Under the pieces are notes generated by a model that was not told where the DNA came from, searched no databases, and was given only the letters and a program-made list of their open reading frames with translations. Shown piece by piece: positions 23,644 to 33,219 of a stretch of 64,000 nucleotides of DNA. Positions within the stretch are counted from its first letter, which is position 1; every line of letters begins with the position of its first letter. The DNA is from Xanthoparmelia taractica (Eukaryota > Ascomycota > Lecanoromycetes > Lecanorales > Parmeliaceae). A program made the translations under genes and the position numbers. The stretch is taken from contig JANQBS010000064.1 in the NCBI GenBank assembly GCA_033085395.1, positions 124,001 to 188,000 on the forward strand. The letters are read 5' to 3'.

Positions 23644-24028
23644 TGAAGCGCATCCCCTCAAGGCTGAGCCCATCTAGCACGCTCGATGCCGTCCTATCTT
23701 GTATTCTGCAAAGACTAGAGAGGGAAAGCCACAACCTCGTGCTGAAAACGGTCATCTTTAAGGCCATGACCAATATTCAGCGGTAAGTGACGGATGTGAA
23801 TAAGATTTCTGTGAGAATGTCTCGGTCAACTAATCGCTGCATGAGTGGATAGCTACATTGTTAAGCGCCGTGAGTGGGATCCATAGCCAAACCAGCAAAG
23901 GGACAGAGCTACAATTAAAAACCCCCTTCCCCCTCCCAAATCAAAGGGTGCTTGACTTTCCACCACGCCATGCTCCTCAATGAACGGAATCCTGAGCAAA
24001 GCGCCAGGATGCGGAAATTTTGAAGCTT
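23644..24028. other. intergenic between convergent genes
   Basis: 3' flanks of hat2 and of the minus-strand gene at 24029. No feature recognised. Confidence 0.6.
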
Positions 24029-25282
24029 CTATGACCAAAACCAGCCACTAGATTTGTTCTGTTTGTTCCCCTTGTCTTTGCCTGTTTCCCTAGCATCCTC
24101 ATATCTGACAGACTTTGGTAAAGCATCCTGTGTTTGGCGGACAGCATTTTGTTGGTGGACTGTTTCGGTACTCTCTTCGCGCCCGTCGGAGAAGCGTTTT
24201 TTGAGCACAATCTTGGTGTGTACGCTACCGTCTCGGAGAGTAGTCCGCTCCGTGGTGGTGAGGGTGGACAATATACTTGGGGGTTTACCGTCAATGTCCG
24301 ACAGAGAAGATCCTGGTTGCAGATGTGAAGAATATTCGGCGGCGGCTCGGGCAGTAACGTTTGAGGATGACTGCTGTGTGCTGAAGATGCTGTCGTACAT
24401 GTCCATTTCTGAAATATCAGCGTCACCCTCGTCATCGAATTCCTTATTGTCCCCGTCTCCATCCTCATCAGCGTCGTTCTCAGACTGCCCTAGTCTGCTC
24501 AAGTTTGACAGAAGTCCCGAATGCTGTTTAATAGTCTCTGATGTCTTGACAGCAGCACTGCTCGATTGCATGGTGTGTTCCTCTCCTTTGCACATTGCTG
24601 ACCGTATCATTCCTCTCACCCAGTCAATACTGCTTTCAGGCGTCCCCTGCGAGCACTTAGGTGGTAGGTCCTGACCACTTTGCACGGCTAAAAGATCTTC
24701 GAACGCTTCTCTCCAGGTGGCGCCTTGATCGCATAAGTGGGGGTGCTGTTCCAGCCGGACAGGAGAATATGGGCTGTAAAGTAAATAAGCTACTGGAAAA
24801 GAGGACAGCGGCTCTCCAAGAACTGGAGCAGTCAGGACGGTACTTGGAAGGCGCAGACCGAGGGCAGCAAGCGCGAGACAAGAGCGAGTGGCGTCGTCCA
24901 TAGGTTTCTCCGGCTGGGGTACCTCCTGCCCAGCCGGTCTGTAGGGGCATCTCAGAGGTTCAGTATCATAATCACTGGCGGGCTCCTGGACAGGATGCTG
25001 GCCCTGCTTGTAAGCTCTCGAATACACGTCCATGACCTTCCCCGCTTCCTCTGCTTCGCGGGCAAGGCGTTGCGATGATTCTCGCGCCTCCTGTAAACAG
25101 TTCTCATAATCCTCGATTGAACGGCGAGGGGAGGTAGAATGGGATCCAAACAGTGAGGATATACTGAAGACGCCGTTCATGAGAGTGGACATTTGGTCGT
25201 CGGCGAATCGACGGAACAAGATGAAAGGGTTTGCATCATCCTGTGCTTTTCGGCGTTTGTTCTCCTCGTCTGAGGGTGCCAT
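24029..25282 (-). CDS. conserved-looking acidic fungal protein of unknown function
   Basis: A single-exon gene of 417 codons. The ATG at 25282 is the first methionine codon in the open frame. Not recognised as any named protein. Features: a basic N-terminus (SDEENKRRKAQDD), a predicted coiled coil about residues 55-85 (EDYENCLQEARESS then QRLAREAEEAGKV), an acidic low-complexity stretch (ENDADEDGDGDNKEFDDEGD) about 280-300, and a C-terminal motif TLRDGSVHTKIVLKKRFSDG followed by a basic tail ending SGWFWS. The last motif recalls the dG-x-x-x-T-x-V/I-L-K-R-F pattern near the C-termini of HAX1/MLF1-like proteins, which is only a weak likeness. It is divergent from spc3 with 252 bp between start codons. 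Confidence 0.8.
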   Translation of the reverse strand: MAPSDEENKRRKAQDDANPFILFRRFADDQMSTLMNGVFSISSLFGSHSTSPRRSIEDYENCLQEARESSQRLAREAEEAGKVMDVYSRAYKQGQHPVQEPASDYDTEPLRCPYRPAGQEVPQPEKPMDDATRSCLALAALGLRLPSTVLTAPVLGEPLSSFPVAYLLYSPYSPVRLEQHPHLCDQGATWREAFEDLLAVQSGQDLPPKCSQGTPESSIDWVRGMIRSAMCKGEEHTMQSSSAAVKTSETIKQHSGLLSNLSRLGQSENDADEDGDGDNKEFDDEGDADISEMDMYDSIFSTQQSSSNVTARAAAEYSSHLQPGSSLSDIDGKPPSILSTLTTTERTTLRDGSVHTKIVLKKRFSDGREESTETVHQQNAVRQTQDALPKSVRYEDARETGKDKGNKQNKSSGWFWS

Positions 25283-25534
25283 AGTCGGGTACAAGTCTCA
25301 ACTCCAAAGGGTTGTCTAACGAAGAAACTGTAGACAGACGGAATTATTGTAGACTGTGCTTGATGGCATTCGAGGTCAGTGGATGGATGTACCGTACTTT
25401 TTCTTGATGGCGGGGTGTTTCAAAAGGCCGAGAAGCCGATCGTTCGATTGGCTACGAGCCTACGAGTACTTCGTACCCTCTCTTTCTCTGCAACCTGCAA
25501 CGTGTTTTCGGCCTCACCTCAAATTCTTCTCAAA

Positions 25535-26394
25535 ATGCATTCAACCTTGGTCAGGGCACAGAATGTCTTTGGCTTCTTCACTACTGTAGCATTCTGCACT
25601 GCGATACTCACTGCTCTATCTGTGCTCCTTACAGTTCAAGAACCGTCTGCAAAGATCGAGTTGCGCAATGTACAGGTGTAAGCTGCCCACCAGGAGGTGC
25701 GAGAGCTTTGTATATCTAATCTTCCCTGCAGTGTCAAAGGACGGCCGCACTACTACTCACCGAAGAAGGAAGAATACGCCCACATAAAATTTGACCTAGA
25801 CGCTGGTTCGTCGGCCCACCATAGCTATCTTTGCTGCACGTTAAATACTAATACTTCATAGACTTCACCTCTCTCTTCAATTGGAATACTAAGCAGTTGT
25901 TTGTCTGGGTTGTTGCCACCTATCCATCTGTTGACGCATCGTCTTTGTCCCAGGCTGTCATCTGGGACACCATCATCAACTCCCATAGCCAATCGCATCC
26001 TTTTAACCCACTACGACTCGTCACCAAAACGCCTCCTCCGAAGAAGTCCGGCAAAGCTAAACAGCAACTCGAGAAGAAGCAAGAAGTGCATCCAGGACCA
26101 GGCATCATTCGTCTCAGAAACACCAAACCCAAGTATCAGATCACCGACATAGGCGGGGTCATTTCGGAGCGTACCAATGTCACTTTGGAAATCGGATGGA
26201 ATGTTCAGCCGTGGGTTGGAGCGTTGACATGGACACTTGGTGAAGGGCAGGTGCTGGGTAGATGGAAAGGGGTCCGGGGGGGGAAGAGCAAGGCATTTGA
26301 TATGCCCGCCCTGAAGATAAAGAGCGCTGGCTCGGAAACGGTGGTTTCGACAGCTGAAACGCCGCAGGCAGCGGAAGCGTCTGCAGTGCTATGA
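25535..26394 (+). CDS. spc3: signal peptidase complex subunit 3 (Spc3/SPC22-23)
   Basis: Three exons (25535-25677, 25732-25805, 25862-26394) give 249 residues. Spc3 is an essential ER-membrane subunit of signal peptidase. A single transmembrane helix near the N-terminus (about residues 14-36, TVAFCTAILTALSVLL) follows MHSTLVRAQNVFGFF, which is typical of the family. The lumenal part contains FDLDADFTSLFNWNTKQLF, VWVVATYP and LEIGWNVQPWVGALTW, all characteristic. A Lys/Pro-rich insert (TPPPKKSGKAKQQLEKKQ) and a Ser/Ala-rich tail make it longer than the yeast protein, as in other filamentous fungi. It shares a 252-bp divergent promoter with the gene at 24029-25282. Confidence 0.94.
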
Positions 26395-26765
26395 AGATAC
26401 TTCTATGGATGAGTGCGAATACCGCAAGATTCTGGAGCTTCCCATTCGGAATACCGGATGGGATACCCTTCCTATGGGGGGGTGGATCAACGGTTTCGAG
26501 AACAGATATCGTCTTCACCTTTTCCCTTGTGTGTGTGAGAGCAAAAGCGAGAACTCCTCAGTGTTGAACTCCATACATATCTGTCGCTGAGCACTAGCGA
26601 ATCAGTGATAGCTCGTACAATTTCCGCACTTTCCGCTGATCGTCAGGGTCCATTTTCTAACCTCGGCGAGTTTGGCCACGATCTCACTTCATGCGCTATT
26701 GTCCAACATCTGCTGCGTACCTCTACGCCCGCGAGTTTCACTCGGCGTCAATCCTGGTCGTTGCA
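26395..26765. other. short intergenic, promoter of the Nudix gene
   Basis: No coding signal beyond overlapping chance frames. The TGTGTGTGAGAG run near 26529 is unremarkable. Confidence 0.5.
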
Positions 26766-28237
26766 ATGCCGCAGCCGGAGTTGCCTGAACCCGCACACGC
26801 TGAAGTCGACTCAATGCTGTCTCGAAAGTTCGGCAAAGAGGTCGCGAATTATTTCTCTGGTTTGCTCTCTTATCACCGCCATGCAACCCGGAGAGCTCAC
26901 CTCCTTAGGATCACCATTGAACAGAGTCTCCTTCCTGCGAACGGACCATGCCTTCCTTTCTGAGGCCCTGAAGCATCCTTCGACCTCCTTCTTGCTCTTC
27001 AACAATCTGTCACCGTTAGCAAAAGATCCTACCAAGCTCGAGTATGCCTCGTTCAATGACATTCGCCCCCTGATTGGCGACGATCCTTATTCCAAGAGCG
27101 AGGAACAGATGATATCGGAGTACAATTCATCCATCACGGTCCCTCAACTTTTGTTCCTGGGGCTTGACGAACATCAAAAGACCGGCTTTGAATGGACCAT
27201 ATACCATGGTTCTCCATACTTCGCCCTCGACGTTACTCCAAAGGGCACCGTTGGTTCCGTCGCTGAGCAATTAATCAAAACAATGCAGTCCCGCGGTCTA
27301 CAATTCGTCGAAGGACGCATGCACATGTCTCTCCCCGCCGAGCAGGCAGCTATATACGCGCAAGCACGAGCTCTCCTTGATTGGAATGCACGTAACCCGT
27401 TCTGCGCTCAATGCGGCCAACCTACCCTATCCATCAATGCTGGCACAAAGCGAACATGTCCACCGAAGGACATGGCCTCCCTGACCAACACCACCTCCAT
27501 TGGATCAACCACTGCTGCCGTGCCCGCCACAGATCGTTCAGACTGCGCCACTAGAAAGGGCATATCGAACCTGTGCTTCCCTAGAACCGATCCGGTATGT
27601 ACATCTCGGAGCCAATTCTTCCGTTTTGATATCCCGTTTCGAGTTGCAAGGCATTCTTGAGAGCAGAAGGAAGTTTTTACTCCCCTAAAGCTGTCCCGAC
27701 TATGCGAAACTTGGCGCGCGAAGAAGGTGTCTAACTACGAACTCTCCGTAGACAGTCATCATGGCCGTACTGTCCGCAGATTCGGAGCGCATCCTCCTCG
27801 GCCGGCAGAAACGCTGGCCAAAGTATTGGTATAGCACATTGGCGGGCTTCGTCGAGCCCGCAGAGTCTGTCGAAGAAGCGGTTCGCCGTGAAGTGTGGGA
27901 GGAAAGTGGGGTGACCCTCGGCCGTGTAGTAATCCACTCAACGCAACCGTGGCCTTATCCGGCGAATCTCATGATCGGAGCAATAGGTCAGTGCACACCA
28001 GGAGGAGAAGAGATCGTGCTGAAGCATGATCCGGAGTTGGAAGATGCGAAATGGGTGACTTTGGCAGAGGTGAAAGAGGCACTGCAACTAGGAACGAGTG
28101 GATTGGGAGAGGAAGCCGGAGAAGGTTACAAAGAAGGCGGACTCAGATTACCACCAAGAACGGCGATTGCAAACCAGCTGCTCAGCGCTGTCACGAATGG
28201 ATTTGGGAAAGGAGGGAATGAAGGATCAAGGATGTAG
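26766..28237 (+). CDS. npy1: NADH pyrophosphatase, Nudix hydrolase with zinc ribbon (Npy1/NudC type)
   Basis: Three exons (26766-26859, 26909-27594, 27752-28237) give 421 residues. The enzyme cleaves NADH to NMNH and AMP, usually in peroxisomes. The start at 26766 is preferred over the later ATG at 26881 because SMLSRKFGKEVANYFSG joins across a 49-bp intron to SPLNRVSFLRTD, a continuous family segment. The zinc ribbon is visible (NPFCAQCGQPTLS, later Cys at CPP and CATR), followed by GISNLCFPRTDP. The Nudix box is in the last exon (GFVEPAESVEEAVRREVWEE then SGV), preceded by GRQKRWPKYWYSTLA. The NADH-specific SQPWPYP motif is seen as STQPWPYPANLMIG. The second intron, 157 bp, is longer than usual here. 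No C-terminal SKL is present; it ends GSRM. Confidence 0.93.
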
Positions 28238-28538
28238 GGAGAGGGAGTCACTCTGTATGGATATTGCGTTTGGTAGTTGTTCAGCTGGAAATCATAGCTC
28301 GCTTTCCCACCTATAGAATCGTGCAAAGGCCCCGTGTCTTCTACGAGCGCGCCTGCTGGCTTTCGATCTTTAATGACCGTAAAAGAACAATCAGGTGGCC
28401 GCAACGCTCACCATACCCAACCCACACCCCGTGCAGGCCTCGGCGAAACAACTACCCTAGTGACGCTAGCTCCAACCGTTACGCTACCACGGTACCCCAA
28501 AGTAAGCAAGAAAAGCATTCGATTCCTTTAAATTTGGT

Positions 28539-29706
28539 ATGGACTCTCCACCATTTTCCCTAAAACCTAGGGCTGCAATACCATCGTATTTGATGAACGG
28601 AAAGACGCACGCAGCTCATAGTAGCTCTCCCCTTCGTCCCTCCACACGCACGTCGGTCAACGCCGAAGAGCGAGAGAGACTCACAGCGTCTATTCTATCC
28701 TCAAATTCCAGACGTCAGCCGGTAGATCTGGATTCTTTGGAGTCGCCAACGGTGAACGGCCACGATTCATATCCCCGAGAGATTCCAAACAAAGATTCGG
28801 TAGCTCCAACTAGGATCGACGTCGCCGCCAGGGATCCTAGAGACGAAGCACCGTCTCCGACTACTGCCACCGTAAGCCGGCCTGCCAGCCCGTACACATC
28901 GAACCCTCCAATTGATTTCGATGGTTTGAGTTGGCCGAGTGAGTTCTGGCTCGAACGAGGTTGCAAGATAATGCTGAAGGATTTTCTCAGGTCTCGGGAC
29001 GAGAGAGCGCTTGGAAGCTACACCTAAGCAGTCTGAAGAGAGGTTACAGAAATTAAAAGGCGCTATAACGACTATCTTGGAATGTATAGGAGAAGATCCA
29101 GACCGAGAGGGTCTGCGAGGAACACCGGAGCGCTATGCAAAAGCCATGCTTTACTTTACTAAAGGCTATGAGGAGAATGTCCGTGATCTGGTCAATGGAG
29201 CAGTCTTCCACGAAGATCATGATGAGCTCGTCATTGTCAAAGACATTGAGGTCTTCTCGCTGTGTGAGCATCATATGGTACCGTTTACGGGGAAGGTAAT
29301 CCCCCAAGTCTTTTCTCAAATTTTGCTGGGGTTGTTAACCTTGACAATGTTTAGATGCACATAGGCTATATCCCGAACCGTACGTTTCCAGAACATCAGA
29401 ACTTATGGTAATGTTGATTCGAGTCTAGGACGAGTACTGGGTCTTTCCAAACTGGCGCGTCTCGCGGAGATGTTTTCCCGTCGACTTCAGATCCAAGAGA
29501 GGTTGACAAAGCAAGTAGCCCTCGCGATCACTGAAGTCTTGAAGCCTCAGGGAGTAGCCGTGGTCATGGAGTCCAGTCATCTATGTATGGTTATGAGGGG
29601 TGTGGAGAAGACTTCGGCGTCGACCATCACGAGCTGCATGTTAGGCTGTATGCGGTCGAGCGCAAAAACCAGGGAGGAATTCTTGAATCTTGTAAACAAA
29701 CGATAA
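28539..29706 (+). CDS. fol2: GTP cyclohydrolase I
   Basis: Four exons (28539-28938, 28991-29295, 29355-29379, 29429-29706) give 335 residues. This cytosolic enzyme converts GTP to dihydroneopterin triphosphate, the first step of folate and pterin synthesis. The first 150 residues are a Ser/Pro-rich extension common in filamentous fungi. The catalytic domain contains EDPDREGLRGTPERYAKAM, the zinc ligand region EVFSLCEHHMVPFTG, HIGYIPN split from RRVLGLSKLARLAEMF by a 49-bp intron, and the C-terminal VVMESSHLCMVMRGVEK. Exon 3 is only 25 bp. It was placed because both junctions restore conserved residues (GK|MH and IPN|R). The gap 28238-28538 upstream contains nothing but its promoter. Confidence 0.95.
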
Positions 29707-30350
29707 CAGCTCAGGCGAGTGGGATGACGATCTATGACCGCATGGAGCCTGAAGCATGAAGCAGCTTCAACGCGCACAGCTTCGTTTTTTGGAGTTTTGA
29801 GGAAGTATTTGCAGGTATCGATGGTTCTCACCTACCCACGTCGAAACCAAGTGCTGGTTTGACGATATAGATGCATGATTGGATATTTGATGTACATCTT
29901 TTTGTCATTCAACCGACGAGTACGAGTGCGGAAAATTCGCAGATATATTGTGGGCCAGCCTTGGTTTCGTGCGACATCATTAAATGCAAAATTGAACGAT
30001 CATTTGAACATCTCAGTGTCTATGTTCCAGTCACCTACGAAACTAATAGAGAGCTTGCAATGACACCAATCTTCGCAGGAATAAGTTCAAGAAAGAAACA
30101 AACAAACAAAACAAGAGGAAAGAAAGTGTATGTGTTGACAATGGTTATAGGCAAGTGAATGCATGTATTGTCTGACCGAGTTCACATTGCCTCTGCGTTA
30201 CTTGCATGTCACATATCACTCCGTAAACCTCGCACAGTCTTCATCCACGACTGGAAGCTGCTGCGCCAAGATTCTGATTGACTTCTCAACCTCGAGGTGC
30301 CAGGCGTTGGCGGGAGATCAATCTCTCGCTCGGAAGATATTCGAGTGAAC
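29707..30350. other. intergenic, no gene seen
   Basis: 3' flank of the cyclohydrolase gene and promoter of the next plus-strand gene. AT-leaning around 29870-30160, without repeat structure. Confidence 0.6.
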
Positions 30351-31823
30351 ATGGCATGTCCTCTAAGTGCCATTCTCAATCCTGTCGATGGCTCTGCTCA
30401 AACCGACCCCGTGCCCGCAGTCGGTGACGAGGACGAGGGAGACGATGGTGATGATGATGATGATGATGATGCGACAATCTCTGAGGCTTCTACTGAAATC
30501 CTTGATGAGGGAACGCCGGATAAAGAGATGTCAGACGAGCAAATGCTACGCTACAACACCGCGACCAAGCATCGACGGAATCCACTAGGATCTGAACCAG
30601 GTGTTGCCAGACCAGCAAATCCAGGTACTATGACCCCTGCGAGCCTCTCACCCAACCAAAGCTTCCTTTATAACGATCGAGCAAGCCTGACTCCCACTTT
30701 AGTGCCTGTACTTCCAACGATGGCCAATGATCCGCCGTCGCCATCACGTGAGAGCGACGCGAAGAGATTCAGCATCTTCAATGCTCTCCTCAAACACCCA
30801 GAGCTCACCCTGGATTTCTCCAAGCAGCTCGACATCGAAGACCTGATTTCTCTCTATGCTATATCGAAGGAATTCCACTTCCTCGTCAATGGTCGGTTCA
30901 CTGCCATGATTCTAGGACAGTCCAACGCCAAAGCTTCGGAATCCTCCCAGACCTTCATTTTCCGCTGCTACAAAAGCCTCTGCATGCGTGACCCTGCCCG
31001 CCGTATCAACGAGACCAAACCGGACGAACTGCGCTTCATTCCTAGCTTCCGCTGGCTCCGTATGATCCTCTTCCGCGAGGCCGTTGTGGACGACATCCTT
31101 CGATCTTTGGCAGCAGAAGGGCATCGTATGCCCAAACGAACAAGGCTGACGATCAAGAAGATCTGGTTTACCATCGACATTAGTGACAACGCACGCCGTA
31201 TCGGCCTCATGCACAACACCGCTTTTTGGTCCAACCAGGACCTGTTCCTCGCTACCATGTTCTTTTTCAAGCTCGATATGCGCCTCACGCATCCAACCGC
31301 GGGTAACGGTGAGATCGGCTTGCGCAAAATGCTGCTGGGTCAGAGAAGTCTGTCCATGTTGGCGAAGGTGCTGAGGCGGGAAGAAATGAGAACGCAGGTG
31401 GACATGCTGCGGATGATCGTAAGATTCAACTATGAGCCTCCCCGGCATCGGCAGATGGACATTATGGGGGTGCCAAGTCATGAGATCGGGAGGCTGCAGT
31501 ATGAGGGTTGGGGAGCTAAAAGTACGAAATTCATACAGATTGATGAGCTGGTCATGAGGGAGGCGGTGAAACGAAAGCTCAACCTGCAGAACTATTACGT
31601 GGATATGATGATCTATGGTTATATCAACAAGAAGAGTTTTCAGGACATCAGGACACCCATGCCGAAGCAGGAAGACAGGGCCGAGGAAGACGGCGAAGAT
31701 GATACAAGTAGTGATGAGGACGACGAGGCGAACCAGAGCGGCTTTGGATCCGACACGGAGGGCGAGGGACCAGGAGGTGCCACTGGGACCAGGGAGGATG
31801 TTGAAATGGACTATCTCAACTGA
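30351..31823 (+). CDS. fungal protein of unknown function with acidic ends and F-box-like core
   Basis: A single-exon gene of 490 codons from the ATG at 30351. The N-terminus has an Asp-rich run encoded by a GAT microsatellite (GDDGDDDDDDDATIS). The middle opens with SIFNALLKHPELTLDFSKQL then DIEDLISLYAISKEFHFLVN, a helical pattern reminiscent of an F-box start, followed by a globular region with IKKIWFTIDISDNARRIG and RMIVRFNYEPPRHRQMD. The C-terminus is again acidic (EEDGEDDTSSDEDDEANQS). I do not recognise a named family. The F-box comparison is only a resemblance. The strong, low-indel coding character supports a real gene. Confidence 0.8.
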   Translation: MACPLSAILNPVDGSAQTDPVPAVGDEDEGDDGDDDDDDDATISEASTEILDEGTPDKEMSDEQMLRYNTATKHRRNPLGSEPGVARPANPGTMTPASLSPNQSFLYNDRASLTPTLVPVLPTMANDPPSPSRESDAKRFSIFNALLKHPELTLDFSKQLDIEDLISLYAISKEFHFLVNGRFTAMILGQSNAKASESSQTFIFRCYKSLCMRDPARRINETKPDELRFIPSFRWLRMILFREAVVDDILRSLAAEGHRMPKRTRLTIKKIWFTIDISDNARRIGLMHNTAFWSNQDLFLATMFFFKLDMRLTHPTAGNGEIGLRKMLLGQRSLSMLAKVLRREEMRTQVDMLRMIVRFNYEPPRHRQMDIMGVPSHEIGRLQYEGWGAKSTKFIQIDELVMREAVKRKLNLQNYYVDMMIYGYINKKSFQDIRTPMPKQEDRAEEDGEDDTSSDEDDEANQSGFGSDTEGEGPGGATGTREDVEMDYLN

Positions 31824-32035
31824 TGATGTACGGAGTTAAGGTGACGGAAAAAGCACACTTGGCGCGCCACAGCTCAGCCACCGTTTTTGGGATGGCATCG
31901 AATTTGTTCCAAGCTTTCTCATACGATTCCCTTCCCCTTTCAATTAACTCCCTTCTGCAACCTCACGAGCAAGCTACAACCTCCCAAACCGCCCATATCC
32001 AAATTTCATTTTCAACAACTTGATCCTATCACAAG

Positions 32036-32640
32036 ATGCCAAATCCCCTATCGGCCGTTCTCGTTGTAATAGTCACCATCTTCCGTAAGCGCTCTCCGTC
32101 TCATCACTTTTCTCTGCTCTCAGAACTCAGAGTCTGATGGTGCCTTATCGCTGACTCTATCCTACTCCGCAGTCCCCCCCCTTGGTGTCTTCCTCGTCGC
32201 CGGCTGCGGTGCCGACCTCCTCATCAACATCTGCCTGACCTGTCTCGGGTAAGCTTCTCCGCACCGCCTTCAACCCCTTTTGAGACCTGCTTCGTCTGAT
32301 ACGTGAGGACCATACAGCTTCTTCCCAGGTCACATCCACGCATTTTACCTCGAATACATATATTTTGATCGGGTACGTACTTGCTTGGGCCTAGTCTTCT
32401 CATCTTGGACCACTCCAGAAGGCGCCAGACATGCCCCAGGAGCAAATGGCCCCGAACACCCTCTTGGGCCTGCACACTGCGCAATATTTTGTGGCTTGGG
32501 GGAAAGAAGAGCTGATTCACGGATCGTTGTAGCGCGACCAAGCTCGTCTCGGCAACACTGTGCAAAAGCGCGCGCCCGGCGTTTACTCCGAGAATGTACA
32601 GAGCGGGGGACACACTTCTTATGGCACGGTGCAGGCTTAG
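32036..32640 (+). CDS. pmp3: plasma-membrane proteolipid Pmp3 (Sna-type) with C-terminal extension
   Basis: Four small exons (32036-32084, 32173-32248, 32318-32372, 32533-32640) give 95 residues. Pmp3 proteins are tiny double-helix membrane proteolipids affecting membrane potential and cation tolerance. The two hydrophobic segments are seen: LSAVLVVIVTIFLPPLGVFL, and ADLLINICLTCLGFFPGHIH followed by AFYLEYIYFD. The last exon adds RRDQARLGNTVQKRAPGVY and a Ser/Gly/Tyr tail ending SYGTVQA, as in Sna2/Sna4-like relatives. Introns of 88, 69 and 160 bp occupy more of the gene than the coding part, so it escapes simple ORF calling. Confidence 0.88.
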
Positions 32641-33219
32641 GTACCTTAGCTGAGGGTCGTGTAAGAAGAGGAACGATGACAGACCATGCACGATGGGACC
32701 GACAGAGATGGTGATAGCGGTACCTCAAGGGGCTTCCTGCATTGCAGGCCGGAATTCAAGCGATGATACCTTTGCTCGTGCTTTGTGCTGCTTTTAAAAG
32801 ATAATGTTTAATCGGTTTCTTCCGATGAATCACCGCTTTCTCTAGCGCTCTCATCTTGTGCTGCTGCTCAGAGGGACCATGTCCGACGAGTCAACTTGAG
32901 TGGCTGGCAACCAAGGACTAATCCGGCACATTGTAGGTACAGATGAATATTGAACCACTAGATGCTGTAGAAGACGGATATACATCGAGGTACGACCGAC
33001 ACTGTCGGCAAGCAACAAGCACCTTTCTTCAACGACGTTCGAGAGGTACGATACGGAATTTGCAAGCTCGCTTCCAACACAACCGATCCTTGTATGTTCG
33101 GGCCCTAACATGTAACCTAAGAAAACGCTCAAGTGTCTGGCACTGATCCAGTGGAAGGACTCCAGCGCTATGCATAACGAACCGCCATTCAAATTACTCT
33201 TGAGACGATATATGACCAT
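32641..33219. other. intergenic between convergent genes
   Basis: Contains the 3' flanks of pmp3 and ctk1. No coding or repeat signal recognised. Confidence 0.6.

Noticed and set aside
30912..31481. Minus-strand open frame of 189 codons
   Set aside because: Antisense to the 490-residue gene at 30351-31823; composition (His/Gln-rich) is that of a shadow frame.
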